Source of the DNA: Rotaria socialis
Lineage: Eukaryota; Rotifera; Eurotatoria; Philodinida; Philodinidae
Direction of reading: 5' to 3'
NCBI GenBank assembly: GCA_905331475.1
Contig: CAJNYU010002142.1
Coordinates: 186,001 to 250,000 of the forward strand
Length of the DNA: 64,000 nucleotides
In this document: positions 1 through 22,265 of the stretch, piece after piece
How the letters are laid out: each line of letters begins with the position of its first letter
Position numbering within the stretch: the first letter of the stretch is position 1
Position numbers and translations under genes: made by a program
The notes under the pieces: model-generated
Databases searched by the model: none
The model's input: the letters and a program-made list of their open reading frames with translations, nothing else
Told to the model about the DNA's origin: nothing

Positions 1-491
1 AAGTTCTTCAAGTAATTATTAACTAGATGGAATCCAACAGAACACGATTTTATTTGAGATACATGGTCATGAATTGTAATAGCAGAAACAGACGAGGACT
101 TTCCATCCTTAGAAACAATTAGGATACATTGGTATTAGACCTTGGGTTCTCGTAGTACATACGATCAAGGAACTGAATTCTACTACGATTTTTCTCTGGT
201 CTTAAGACTAACGTATAGATCATAGTATTACATGACAGCGCCAACTGTGTTACATTTGGAACATACAGATATCTATTGAATTGCTTGAAAAGTAAACATG
301 AAAAATAAACGCTAATCTATAATATAGATAATTCTCATGATAAGTTTTAAGTAACGAATTACAATTCTCTGATGATTATTTTATTTTTTATGTAGCACTT
401 GAGAGTGAATAATAATTCTTAACAGATTGAACAAGCGTTCAATGTTACTTCGTATCTCGTCATACATGCTACTAATACTTAGCGATAAATA
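1..491. other. AT-rich stretch, no gene seen
   Basis: I see no coding sequence, RNA gene or clear repeat here. The stretch ends at the TA dinucleotide that flanks the first foldback element. Confidence 0.5.
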
Positions 492-1422
492 ACGGGTGGC
501 CCATGAAAAATGGCGGTCTCATTATTTACTCAATATCTTTTTTGCTCTTCATTGATTTGAACTGAACATTTTCCCAAAAGATTCAGCATTCAATTCTCTA
601 CAAACTCATGTGTAAAAGATTTTTTAAAACTACAAAACGGCTAAGTACTAAAACGAAGAAAAAAGGTTAAAAAATCTTCAACTTTCAAGCTCAACATACA
701 TTAACATTTGGAGTATTTTTCGACAATTTCTACGCAGGCTTAAGTTACGGGAGAAACATTTTCTGGTATTTTCAAGTACGCTCTTTTTCGATATCTTTGA
801 AAGACATTTCTTTAAAAGTGGTCTTCGCCTATTAAATCGATATTTTCTGAAAACTCGTCCATAACGCCTTAATTTCGGTTTACAAGAAAGTCTACTGCAA
901 ACGAAACTTTGCATCACTCGAACAAGTGTACGGGGGTGTAGTCGAGTATGTTGGCTTTCAAAGAAAAAAAAATCGTCAAAAAATAACACTTTTTAAGTGA
1001 ATGGCATGCGTTTTAGTGCAAGCATAAAAAACATGACATGACAGTTGTGTCTTTTAGAAAAAGCGAAAAAATTGATGCAGAATTTTTTACTCGTTTTGTA
1101 ATGAAAAAAAATTCGAAGACATGAATCTTGCCCAGAATCTGATGCTCTTTAGCATGGTGGACTGAGTTTTTTTTTGTAGATCCTCACATGGAAAGCAAAT
1201 TTTCAAAAAAAAAAGGATTTAGTGCTTGAAAGTTGGAGATTTTTTAACCTTTTTTCTTCGTTTTAGTATTTAGCCGTTTTGTAGTTTTAAAAAATCTTTT
1301 ACACATGAGTTTGTAGAGAATTGAATGCTGAATCTTTTGGGAAAATGTTCAGTTCAAATCAATGAAGAGCAAAAAAGATATTGAGTAAATAATGAGACCG
1401 CCATTTTTCATGGGCCACCCGT
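492..1422. mobile_element. Tc1/mariner-like non-autonomous foldback element, 931 bp
   Basis: The two ends are inverted repeats of about 205 bp (492-696 against 1218-1422), starting ACGGGTGGCCCATG and flanked by TA on both sides, as expected for a Tc1/mariner target duplication. The core of about 520 bp has no recognisable transposase; a 103-codon open frame on the minus strand is low-complexity and basic. The arms are nearly identical, so the insertion is fairly young or the arms have been converted. The copy at 31614-32544 has the same length and related arm sequence. Confidence 0.85.
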
Positions 1423-1424
1423 TA

Positions 1425-4400
1425 GTAGCACTGATATTGTTATAAACCAAAAGTGCAGAACTTCAAAGGTCTATAAGAAAGAATTATTATAAAATCTATC
1501 ATCTTGACAAGATATTTACATATATGGATAAAAATGATGTTTCGTTTCAATGTAATTTGGGTTTCTCATCGATGTTAATTCAACTGATGGTCTTCTCCCA
1601 TCTCAATGGTAAGAAATCTAAATCGCGCATAGCTTTTGTTGATTTTTAGAATTGTACTTCAAATAAAATTTCTAGGCTCTATTGAATTCTTCTGTGAAGA
1701 TTATGTTATGTCTTACACAGTGGCAAACAAGAAATCACTAGGAGTTCTTTTCTTGTGATTTTTGAAAACTTAGACGTCACTCACTGGGCTCATTGTCAAA
1801 TTATTGATAGGATACTTCGCTCCTTTTGTTTCTCTAGTGCTGTAAATGGTATCGATTCGTTTTATAAAAATGATCAGCTATAGCAATTCGATAACATGAG
1901 TTTTAAACATGAATTCGTATATAGATCAACGTGAGATTCTAATTATTATTGATACTTCTGATGAAGCAATAATATTTTAGACAATAGAATATCCATCCAG
2001 AACGTGTGCGCATCACGTTTTAATACATATACTCTTCATCTTACCTCAATTTACGTTGAGTATGAACAAGTAAAGTAGATGGAAGTAAAACGTACGACGA
2101 AGTTACTCAATATGCGAGCGAGTCATATTGAACAACTGTCACGCTTTTCATATTTTAATATTGTAAACCAACATTTACAGTAAAATCGGGACTGGTCGGC
2201 GAGGAAAAAAATCTAATTGACAAGAAGCATCTCTTCTCTTAAATTATACTTTTTATTGATAAAACTTATATTCTTTCCCTGATAAAATTTGTAGCTTTTA
2301 CTGATCCAATGCATTGCTGTCTGTGATACTACTGAACCAATGATTTCTCATCATCAGCTTACTGTGGATGTTATAGATGAAATAATTCATGGATAATATC
2401 TTGAATCAATTGTTAAAAGTTTATTTTCCGATTTTACCAAAACTAACAAATTTTTAAAATAGACCATCATTGACGTACACATTCTATCATATTATACAGT
2501 TTATTGGTTTGCATTTAATAAAATTATATTCCGAAAAACGTCTACAGTGAAATCTTTTTTATCGATAAGAGAAACTTAAATCTTAACTATTGACTTCTAC
2601 CAAAAAAGATTACAAAAATGCTCAACCGAGATTTTGCAATTCTTGATCTATGTCTGCTAATGGTAGTCTATCAGTTTTACGTTGTCCTTCTAATACGATC
2701 TCGTTATACTTTGGATATATCTACTCCTAATGAAGGCTTTATGGCATTTCAAATAAAATGAGAATGTCTTTTGAAATCTTATTTTTACATGTGTATGCGC
2801 CAAGCGCAATTCCAATGCTACATTTTGACTTGGTCCAACCCTACTTTTAATATGGTTAACTTTTCAAGTTTTACGGCATCTCATCTACCGATAAATTATA
2901 TTTATCGATCGTTTGATTAAAAAAACAATCCAAATAGTATATTAAAGTAAATATAAGTTCAATTGTATGAGGATCGAAAAGTGTGATTACTTTTTATTAA
3001 AATGATGTATTGAATTTCTTCCTCTTTAATTGATTTCTGATATTGGACTAGCCTTCACGTCAGTAATATGACGAGAGATTCGTTTACAAGCAATGTCATT
3101 TTATTTGAATATTCGTTTATTTCCATAAACTTTATTTACGTCCTACTGTGAACGGAACAATTTTTTCAGAAAGATAACTGCAGCCAGTATAGCACGCTAT
3201 TTCGAATATTAAAAAAAGGTATGTAATATATAAAACGTTTATATACGGAACTGAACAAAGATCGATTGTTCATGATGGATTCTGATAATTTCAAGGGGGG
3301 AAAAAACGATTTCTTGGTTTCTTTGATTTCTGATGATTTCCATCGTAGGAAATCAGTTTTATATGTAAAAGTCACATTGTCGAAAGTCGTTGAAAATGCT
3401 TAGAAATTAATTAAGTCGATGAGAAATCGATAAAATTTAAGGATAGTCACCAAATTTGGGGATCCTGATAGAAAATTAGGAAATCGGAAAAATCATCAGA
3501 AATCACTCGAAATCAATATGTTCTTTTTTTACTGTATATTTGGAGAGTTTTTGTAATATTAAATGATTTCTAATGGCTTCGGATGCCTTTCTAATAGTCA
3601 AAATCGATTTTCGGTTTTCATTTTCATCCGACCGCCTTTTAATGATTTTAAGTGATCTCTGGCACAAGAAATCAGTTCTTTCCCCCTTGGATAATTTTAA
3701 AGACAATCATGTCAAACGATATTGAATAAAATCTTACGTTCTAAAGAAGAGATCAGAAGATTTTTCGACTCAATTTGTCTTACACTGATCATCGTATAGA
3801 TGTATACCTGCCCGTTGAAAATCTTAAAGTACACCTCACTATTAATGATCATTAATTCTCGATTAATCTCCTTCTCTCCTTCGACGTATTCTATTACAAA
3901 GAAAAGAGAATCGTTAACGCCGATTTTCTCTAAGCGCCAGCTAAAGCAATATAGTTTTAAATTATTCTAGCAAAAAAAAAAAGAACATCTCAGTTGGTTC
4001 ATTACAGTTAGTCTATGTGATAAGATAATCGTTCATCGAGAAATTTAATTGTTGAAAACTTCTATAGACAGATCCTTGAACAAAATATTTAAACGATCAA
4101 TTTCTGAGAAAGTAACAATGACATGCTTCTATTTGAAAAACTCTAAGATAAATAATGTTCTGCATGGAACAATTGCACATTGAACAAAGAATACTAAAAA
4201 TGACGCTTTGCTCGACGCACTCATCAAATAAACATACATCGATATAGTACTTTGAGATATAATTTTCGAACATTATTCATTTTCAATCTATCTATAAGAT
4301 AGGAACATTTTATTTTGTTAGAGATAAAGCAAAAATAGACAAACACGTATCTATAGATCTTATAACAACAACAACAAAAAAGCATGCATATAATATCAAT

Positions 4401-4546
4401 ACCCAGTAAACATGTTTATTTCTCTGTACAAATACGGTCAAAAATGACGCACACACAACAACAATAATACTACACAATGAAAAGAAGAAACAAACAAGAC
4501 GAGAACAATTTGTAGATTGAAATGAATGTTCATTCTCGATTGATAT
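1425..4546. other. AT-rich intergenic stretch
   Basis: About 3.1 kb with no supported gene. Short open frames near 3166-3706 look like chance frames. The last 150 bp before the HMG-box gene's stop codon would be its 3' untranslated region. Confidence 0.5.
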
Positions 4547-4890
4547 TTAAGCTCGAGCTTTCGCTTGACTATATTCAGCTAGAAGAGAAGAAAAAAAATA
4601 TTCACAAGTCAATCAATGCATATATGTCAAATTTTCATACCAGTTTTTTTGTAAGCTTGTAATTCAATTTCATAACGTTCTTTAGCTTCTTTAGCTGCTT
4701 TTTCATATTTACGTTTTAAATCATCAGGTGCAGCACGCCATTTTTCTCCAATAACTTTAGCAACATCAGCAACCGATAATGTAGCATTTTGTAATTTTAT
4801 TTTTGGTCTTTCATCTTGTGAAAAAATAAAAAATGCTGATAATGGACGTTTGGGTGCGTTAGGATCTTTTTGTTTTGATGCGCGTGGCAT
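4547..4890 (-). CDS. Small single HMG-box protein (HMGB/HMG-D/NHP6 type)
   Basis: This encodes a small non-histone chromatin protein that bends DNA in the nucleus. Exon 1 is 4641-4890 and exon 2 is 4547-4578, joined over a 62-nt GT-AG intron, giving about 93 residues. One HMG box fills residues 9 to about 80: the basic entry motif DPNAPKRPLSAFFIFSQ, then VIGEKW and the long third helix ending YEIELQAYKK. The first exon alone would read through into a short unspliced tail; splicing gives the basic tail ending YSQAKARA. A long acidic tail, typical of vertebrate HMGB1, is missing, so it is closer in layout to insect HMG-D or yeast NHP6. The family call is sure; the tail depends on the splice model. 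Confidence 0.9.
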
Positions 4891-7800
4891 TATTAATTAT
4901 TCTAATTGAATAAATGAAAGTGTTGACTGCAGAGAGAAAATCTATGTGCTTACTTTTTGCTTTGGCGGGTAAAAAGAGGGCGATAGAAGTCGAATGAAAC
5001 TGTTTAGCGAGGCGCTAGTTTCAATGTAAAAACGTAAACGAGTATATGTATGTGTGCTCTGCAACGAGTGAAGCAAGCGTTTTTATGTTGCTTGTGCTCT
5101 TTCTCTATCTTATTTTCTCTCTTTCCCTCTCTGCCTTTCTCTTCCTCTCTACGAACGCCGGCATTTTTCTCCGCATACAAAGCATAGGGCAGCCGTTATT
5201 ATAATGCTGTCGATAGTTCTTCCTTTTCTTCGCTTGCTTATTCCCGTCGACGGACGTATGCTAATGTGCCGTTGTGTGTGTGTGTGCTTTGCTTTTTCCT
5301 CCTCCTTCTACGCACATACAGCTGCTAGCACGCAGGCCGATTGATAGATTCAACGTTGTGCATTGGATGGTTGTATGCTAGCAGACGGATGCACACATTC
5401 TCTACGTCTATTGATTCTATCATTGCTGTTGCCTTTTACAGCAAATTGCTTCTCGGGCAAGCAAGTAGCAGTCATAAAGACGAGAGGAATAGAAAAGAGA
5501 CGAAACAAATGTGCTCGTACTGGGATGATGACGAGAGTGATGGATTTCTCATGGCGATGACGAGTGCAATGCAGTAATATCAAGAGATGCAAAATCTGTC
5601 TTATCTAAATCATTGGAGTTTACGAATATATATGAATAAGATATTCAATCTTCAAGAGATGTATACGTATCTAATAAATATTTGTTAAGATGTTCATGTT
5701 TTATTTTACAGTGAATATCAACATGAATAGAATAATCGATGAGGAACAAAACAATAAAAAAACGTATGGTTCTAGTAACGTCAATGAATCAATCTGTGTC
5801 AATTGATACCAAATGTATAAAGTGCTGACAGATTTGAATAAATTCTTTGTATGAAATAAATTCTAATTGGGTCGATTTATTTTAACAGTTACAAGAAATA
5901 ATGGTCGATTGAATTTCAGTATGGATTTTTAATTGTTAAATGCATAATCAAGGGTTGTTTTGAACAAATTTTTCTTAATTCAAATGTTCAATAACAATTA
6001 TTATTCTTGTAATGATAACTGATAGGGTTTGTGAGATTTTCATTGATAAGACAGCTGAAACATGTTATTGATCACTGCACACTTTTAGCGTCGTTTCAAT
6101 TCTTGCTTGACGGCTTTTAAGCGGTCATTCTTTAATTTTCCGAAAATTTGAAGTTCTTTTGAAATGGCAGACATTTAGCTGAGCGAACAACCTTAAATTC
6201 TTGCAGACGCTATAGAAATAGAAATTACTAATAATATATTGCTATGTTCTGGTGCATTATCGTATTTTTGTAAGCATAGATTCAACCTTCGGAGACTTTT
6301 CTATAAGGATGATTGATCTATTGAAGAATTCACGTTGAATTTGATATCTATGACAAACTATTCGAATCTTATAAGAGAGTCAAGACTGCTTGAGAAATCA
6401 GATGCTGCCATCGTTTAGGTGTTTATACGTCATATTACTATTATAAAAGGATAGCTAATTCTACTTTTTACAAGCATAGATAAGTCAATGATCAATCTAC
6501 TGAAATTTTGAGAACAAAACCTGCTGATAGTATTAAACCGATGAGGTATAAAAGTCGTATTTGCTACTTTTATTATTTTTATCTCCAAACACTCAGTTTA
6601 GTATATCGATAAAAATATACGCTATCACACTGTTTCGTATGAGATGTTCGATGAGATTTATTAAACATTCAATAAATTCGGTGGTCACAACAGAATCTTT
6701 ATTACGAAATATTTGCTATTTTCAGAAAGATATATCAGTTCATTATTTTCGTTTATGATTATATTGATCATGAATTTCTTATGTCAATTACATGACAGTA
6801 ATAAAAAAATAGAATATTAACTTCCATTCCGAGAAAAAATTTATAATTAAATATATTTTTTAATGTGACAAGTTTTCTACTAATAAATTTTAGTATGGTT
6901 GGTTACTAAAATTTAAGTTTTACAATAAAAATTGGTTGGATATACTTTAGATTATTTTGTGCGGCAATAGCTTTTCTGAAATCCTTCTTGTATTATAACG
7001 TAAATAATAAAATGAGACGAAATGTCTATTTTCTCCGTTTGATTTCTAACATCTGAACTGGATTTCTGTAAAAAAATAAAATGACACCCATCTAATTATA
7101 TTCCAAGCAAGATTCAATACGAACAGGATTGGAATAATCTGAGAGAATCAGATAGTTCATATCAGAGCCATAGCAGTAACACATATGAGGCAACTTCGTA
7201 CAAGTGCGAGTCTTTCAGATGAGCCGTCTAATATGTTGCAATATGTTTCTTTGTATTATCTCGATCAGAAAATAGTGATAAGAAACTATTCTTAAAATCT
7301 AATACATGAATGATTCGCGAAGATGAGAGTCGCCTCATTTCTCGAGGCAAACCGCTATTAGAAATTTATTCTACCGCTAAGATGGTGTGATACTTTTAAC
7401 TGTTCCTTTCTATCCATAAGGCAATTCGATAAATTATACCTAAAATGGTATTTATTTATGAATCAGGGGAAAAGAAAAATTCTCTCATTTTGAACAGTAC
7501 ACCGAAAGTTTGTTCGTATAAATGCAGATTTGACGCATCGATATATCATCGAGGGAAAATGTAAATAAAAGATAATTTAGGAAGTAGGTGTTTTAGATAT
7601 CCTATAAATGTCACTATGGATACGAGTTCAGATTGACCAACGGAAGATTGACCGATTTCAAGACTTTAAGTAGCAGAGAATAAGCAAGAAGGTTCGACTT
7701 CCTATATAAGAGGGTGAGAAAAATGTCTTGATTATTGATTTGCATGAAGAGAAGTTGATAGTTAGATTTGACCCGTTTGTGCGAAAGTCCTGGTCAAAAT

Positions 7801-8815
7801 CTGTAGGAAAGACTCATTGAACGTACTAATACATAGTCGGAATAATGCAGCAGTTCGATCTCAAACTATAAGAAATGCAGGTTTATAAATACTTCTATGG
7901 TCAAGATATTTAATACTGAGAGTAAAAATGATAGAAAAGAATAATTTTCCATTGAACCTTCTGATACTTGAACTTGTTCACCAAGAACCAAACCGAGATT
8001 TTTTATTCAAAATTTCAGTAAACATATGTGCAATCCAAGCTATTGTATTATCGATAAGTTGAAGCCTCTGCAGCAAAACTATCTATAAATTAGTACCTCG
8101 AGCACCAGTGCAGCTTATTAATTGGAATAATCATGAGAGAGACCCGCTATTTTTGTTTTGTTCTCGTCGTATCCACATAGTCCGGAACTAAATTCAATAC
8201 AAAGATATTGAATTGATTACCCTTAATATAATTTTTTTTTCAATAAAATCTGATACTAAATATACAAGCATCTTTAATATGTTTATTAAGACACAAAAGA
8301 TTTTGTAACGGATGAAAAGGTGTGAAATCTTTTATCGTCTATTGAGAACTAGCGCCCTCACAAACACCCCTGAAAATGATCTGTACTGGAGAGAAGAACA
8401 AATCCAATCATTTAGTCCTTAGATTGCTCTACCGAAAAGAAAACGAAAATTTTGAAGTTAAAGATATACTTATTAATATAACTGTACTGTAATCAATTGA
8501 TTCACTATCATACTGATAAGTCCGAGTTAAGAATATGAATTCTTGCGTCACTTTAGTTTCATTTTCGAGAACAAAATTTTTAATATGCGTGGTAGTTTCT
8601 CTTCTTACCGGTGTTCAAATAATAAAAAGTACACTATTTAGGGAAATTTTAAAGCTTACAATTGATAGAGACACTACACTAAATATGAGGATTGATGACT
8701 TGGGTTTTTCAAATGACATTACAGATTAATTTCTATTTTGTTGTTTTTATAGCGGTTTAAGGAATAGTCTTTTGATCGTTTAAAAAGAGTAGATATTTCT
8801 TAATCTTATGCAGGT
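4891..8815. other. Intergenic stretch between HMG-box gene and PEX1
   Basis: 4891-5600 is less AT-rich than its surroundings, with pyrimidine runs and a short GT run near 5271-5286. It lies directly upstream of the HMG-box start and probably holds that gene's promoter and 5' leader. From 5600 to 8815 the DNA is AT-rich and I see no gene or clear repeat. Overlapping 60-80 codon frames on both strands at 5341-5592 are judged chance frames. Confidence 0.45.
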
Positions 8816-16193
<7,378 letters not shown>

Positions 16194-17007
16194 TTTTTGC
16201 GTTCGTGATTACGAAAATAAAATAAAAAAACTAAGAAAATTGTTATTGGTTTTTCTTTTTGCTAGAATAAACTTGTCATTGTTTTTTTTTTATATGATAC
16301 GAGATTGAGTCGTAGACGACATGATGAGGCTTTTTATTTGATTTCTTATCAATAAAAACATTTGAAATAAACATTATTTACATAAAAAGATATATTATCC
16401 GAAGGATAAGTACTTTTGCACAGAATGCCCTTCAAATAATGCCAAGCCGAAGATGATGCTGCTAATGATGGTTCGATGAACAATGGGTAAAACAGCTAAT
16501 ATAGCTTTTGTGTTTTCTATGACTTTTATGTTAATAACTCTTGAAAATATGAAAAGAATATTTGTTTTTAAGAAAAAAAAGTTTATTGTGTGTGCATATG
16601 GTTTGTTTTTCCAACTTTTTTTTTAAAAATGTATGCAAGTTTTTTTCTTCGTTTTCTACACAAGACATACAATGCCGACAACACATGGATAAACAAAAGA
16701 AATGAGACGAACAGTTGAAGAAGAAAATGAACAAACAGCTAATGAGACAAAAAAGCGATCACAACCAACACACACAGTGAGAGAGAGAGAGAGAGAGAGA
16801 GAAAGAGACATAAAGAAAGAGAAAGAAAGAAGTTGACATCGACGAACAAATAAAAATATAAAGAAGCGCAGTAGATAGAAGAGTCAAGAGAGAAAGAAAG
16901 AGAAGTTTGTTGTTTTTTTTTCTATTGTTTTGTCAATTTGGTTGGTGACCGGTTGTATGCGTGTGTGTTGTATACAGACAAAAGAAGGGAAGAGATACAC
17001 GAAACAA
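16194..17007. other. Convergent 3' region between PEX1 and 14-3-3
   Basis: AATAAA-like sequence lies just after the PEX1 stop (about 16218). A pure GA dinucleotide run lies near 16779-16802, followed by degenerate GAAA repeats to about 16905. No gene is seen; it would hold the 3' untranslated regions of both neighbours. Confidence 0.55.
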
Positions 17008-17982
<975 letters not shown>

Positions 17983-20900
17983 TATTGTTAATTAGATTTG
18001 GCTTGCTGAAAAGCTACTTGTTAGAAAAGATAGATCTAAAATAAAAGAATCAAAAATTATTATTATATATTGCTGTCTTATGTTGAGAAAGAACCGGCGA
18101 AACACAAGTGAGCAAAATCGACATCGATTTGCCCGTTCCCAGAATACATCAGGCTTAGGATAAGGATACGTGTATGTGAGCATAAAGATAGACTAAAAGT
18201 ATTTATTTGTTTCTCTTTATGCTTTCTCTTTCTCTCTCGGACGCTCTTATATCGGCAGTAACAGCGAGTCAAAAGTGCTAGACACATACAGAAAAAGGCG
18301 AACATCGTGATTAGTCATTCGAACAAAGAGAACGAGCATCGGACGGAGAACAATATATGTCGTATAGGGCAGCGTCATTGCCTAGCAACTGACTACGACA
18401 GACACGAACCAGATAGAAAAGATAGATTTATAGATGACGTTAGTGATAAAAAATTTTCACACAAAACCAATGATAGTAAGTGGTAGCAATCACATCGCGC
18501 GTTCATTCGAAGTGTGTCGAGCGGTCAGCCTCTTTGGTCCATTATTCTTCATCCATCTTAATAATTTGATAGGTGTACTTTGCTATCGCTGAAACGTTTT
18601 TAGTAAGAAGCGTAAAATGAGAATTTGCTAAATATAACACGATATAATTAAAATTTGCTATAGCCTTTCTTTCTTTCTGTATTTCTATTTGTCAATATTT
18701 TCTTTGATATATATATTGATATGAGTAAGTAGCTAACAAGAAAAAAAGAATACTTTTACAACAATAGACGAAAGATGAAACCTGTATATGCTAAATAAAT
18801 TTTGTTATGAATAAAAAACAAGGAGCTTTTTAATATATCAATTTTAAGCCAATAGAACTAGTTTAAATTCTCAGCCAAAAGTTAAATTGATATTCTTTTA
18901 AAGGCTTTTCAGTTTACCCTTAAATAGACAAGTGTTTCTTTTCATAGTTTATCAAAATAATACACTTTCAACTTCACAATTGTCGCAATCACTTATAAGT
19001 ATTTATTAATGAGAGAACACCTAAATATACGCTTGTTGTTTTGACTGCAGCTTTTGATGATGTAAGTTACACTAGAAAAAGACTCGTTCCTTTAGATATT
19101 TATTTATGAAATAATGAGATTTGATCTAAAATTTCATTCACATTGGGATAAAAGCTAGATTCTGAGCTTCTCTAGAAAGTATTGATTAATGACAGCTTTT
19201 GGCTTGGGTCACAATTCGATGCAAGAAATTTGATATCTTAATAGTGTAATATCTGATCAAACGAATCCTTGTCAGAATTTACGTTGCTATTTGTGATCAA
19301 ATTACCGTCAGAATTTGAGATCGAAATGAGGTGGACGTATGAGTATATTCTCTCGTAAGTTGTCTATAGTAGAAGAAATATTGACAATACTTCTTTTCAT
19401 TTGTATTGCAGCTAGAACGTAAAATATAGTGACAAAAACAAATACTTATATCGTTGTCCTGTATGAGTCATTGGTTATTATTTATAGGTGTAATTGATGC
19501 AAATAATATATATTTCACCTTAAATTCATGACAGTGACATCTTATTTAAAATTTGATGTAATCATAGAACTATTTTACGCATATTCTAATAAAAGTAAAT
19601 GTTTATATATATATAATTAAATTATAAACAACGTCCATAGTTCTCAATTTGAAACTATCTGCTCATAATACTGGTTCATTGTTAATCTTTTTTTGTTCTC
19701 TACAACAAAGTTGTAACTTAACAAGTATATCACTTTATTTTGGATATGAATTTTCTCTTTCTCTCGATTTACGGTATGCGTCTATGCAAATTCTAAATAC
19801 TATTACTTGATCGGATTTTTTTCGATTTTATCAATTATAAAAGAAATCAATTTAACACCTAAATTTTATGATAGGGAGAAATTATATTTCATAAGAGAAC
19901 AAGATTAATATTTTTGTCGCTTCGTATCATTTAAATATTTTCCCAGCTATTTTACACCTTAATAAAATGATGTGTATAACAATAGACGATACACTTCTTT
20001 CATGGTTATGTGCGTCGATGTATGAATAAGAAAAGGAAATTAAATTTATTTCACAGCAGAATAGTAATAAATCTATACTGTCAAAATTTTAATTGTCTAA
20101 TAATATTGTACCAACACTAACGGTAGTGACGCTATAAAGGAAAATGGATACTTACACTCTAAGCAAAAATATCGAATAAAATGGTGTAATTATTTGATTC
20201 GTGTGTTCTTAAGACTAATTTGACACAGTGAGCAGGACTATAGGTAAATACTACAAGGCTACTCATGTAAAATATATGTTCAAATCTTAGCAGGGCGAAG
20301 AAATTCATTTTTGCAGGAAATATCGAACAATGATACATCCTGTATATTTCTACTGCGGTGTATTTATCATTGATCGCGCTTTGGAAAATTATAAAAGTGA
20401 TACTCGAAAGAAAACTCGCTTTAATTGAGTCACGCTATGATATATAAACTTTGCTGGACACTGAATAAATTCTTTTATAGTGATTTTTAATGATTGCAGT
20501 TCAGAATTTTGTCTGTTTTCTACAAGAATACATGACATATGAGCTACAGTATGACATGCTTTTGCCAAATATCATGAAAAAATGAATATGCTTCAATAAA
20601 TAGTGCACATTGAATTCTTGTTATCCTGTTTATATTTTTGAAAGCTCGATTATTGCATCAAAATGATTTATTCTACATTGCCTATGAAGTTTACCACAGG
20701 ATATTAGTTTTATATATGAATGTTACAATTTTTTGTAAACGTAAAGTGCAAAGTCTAGTAGAGATTGAAAATTCGTCTCTTATAATTTAGATATGTTTTC
20801 TATGAATAGTAAAGTAAGAGAAAAACTTGCGTTCACAATTAGTTCGATCCATTCTAGTTCACACGCTATACGTCATATTGATAATTCTCATATAATAACA

Positions 20901-21282
20901 AGCTCTATTGAATCAGACATTTACTGATGGAAGCCGGAAAAACTAGCATAGTGACCTGACAAAAAGCAATTACTCTAGTCTCCCTACATGAAAAGTCTCT
21001 CTGAAAAAACACACTTCTAGTCATGTGCAGCAGGCATTCATTCGTAATTAATCAAAAAGTAATGTAAACAGTCTTTGAAACTGTTTGCATATGCACTAAA
21101 AATGATATTTTTATGATGGAGAGAATGCGAGCGATTAGAAACGTCACACCCATCACTATTAAATGTTCAAGATTTTATATGTTAATCGATTACAAATTGA
21201 ATTTAGTTTAGTATATTGTGTCTCCCTATTGCACAATACAGCAGAATTTTCTTTTCATCATCTTATTTTTCCTGAAATTAAG
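17983..21282. other. 14-3-3 upstream region, then AT-rich gene desert
   Basis: The first 500-600 bp upstream of the 14-3-3 start are less AT-rich, with TCTCTTTCTCTCTC-type pyrimidine runs, and probably hold its promoter. From about 18600 on the DNA is strongly AT-rich with no supported gene, RNA or transposon end. Confidence 0.45.
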
Positions 21283-21672
21283 AAAAGAAAGAAAGAAAGA
21301 AAACAAAATAAAAATCTCACATTCAAAGAGAAAGACATCTGCACGACAACTTGAACAGTTTAAGAAGACGAACAAAACAAAATCTTTTAAGCTTAGTGGA
21401 TAAACAACTACAATAATTACAAGTTTTCATTACACTTATGACAGTATTTGTACAAATAAAATAATGTGTGTTGTTATTCAATAACATTTTCTGATTTTGA
21501 GTAAACATTTTAGCAGCTAATCTATTCACTCATATGTGTACAATTACATTGTTTTCAAGTACACTCGATTTCATAACTATATGCACGGTCGAGTTGTTTC
21601 ATCCGACTTTGAGATTGTTGGCGTGTGGATTGTAACGCTAACAACTATATTTAAAGTACTTATCGACCCGAC
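21283..21672. repeat. Segment homologous to the 3' region of the Tudor gene
   Basis: This stretch matches 38926-39088 and then 39744-39956, in the same order and orientation. Shared marks include CTTTTAAGCTTAGTGGATAA, TTTTAGCAGCTAATCTATTC and TATATGCACGGTCG. The roughly 655-bp block that holds the Tudor terminal exon in the other copy is absent here, leaving one copy of ACAAGTTTTCATTACA at 21419-21434. Confidence 0.8.
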
Positions 21673-22265
21673 TGATATATTGCATTTAGTTTTTACATTT
21701 TACTCTAGTTTTAGTAAAGAACTTGATATTATAAGTTCATATCTAGTTGCATATTACTATTGCCTATAATCGGCTTTCTTAGTAAGATTGTATATATCAT
21801 GGGCTGAACTCGAAACATTTTTAGAAATTTCCATATTTTCTCGGAAGACTACAATTTCCGAAGAAAAAGATCTTATATTTGTTTTCGAAAGTGACTTGCT
21901 TGTAATGTAAATGTTAGCAACAAAAAATATACTTGTATGTTGAGGTTGAAACTGGAATTCAGTCAACGTTAGAGGTTTAGTGTCTTACACAGACAGAATT
22001 TCAATTTTTTCGAAGCCTTATTCAAATGCTAAACTTTTTATAAGCAAAAGAAAGCGCTGAGAGATAATACATAGTTGTAAATCTCTCTTAATTTGTCAAC
22101 CTAACAATCATGCATACTAATGATCAACTACGTCTGTTCACATATTCAATTCATTCCGAGCCATTCGAATGGCTAGGAATGGCTTTGAATTAATCGCTAT
22201 GAATTAGTGTCTTGAAGTAGTTCAAACTATGCAAAAAAACTTTAAAATTCATTAGAAACGTGATT
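21673..22265. other. AT-rich stretch, no gene seen
   Basis: No supported coding sequence. An imperfect palindrome lies near 22150-22195 (paired around GAGCCATTCGAATGGCT); its origin is unknown. Confidence 0.4.

Noticed and set aside
678-989. 103-codon frame inside the first foldback element as a mariner transposase remnant
   Set aside because: Very basic and low-complexity, with none of the HTH or catalytic motifs of the family.
5341-5592. Overlapping open frames of 65-80 codons on both strands
   Set aside because: They overlap in three frames, show no domain features, and lie in the less AT-rich leader region of the HMG-box gene where stop codons are rarer by composition.
18078-18305. 75-codon minus-strand frame upstream of 14-3-3
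   Set aside because: No domain or coding texture; it is placed within the probable promoter or leader of the 14-3-3 gene.
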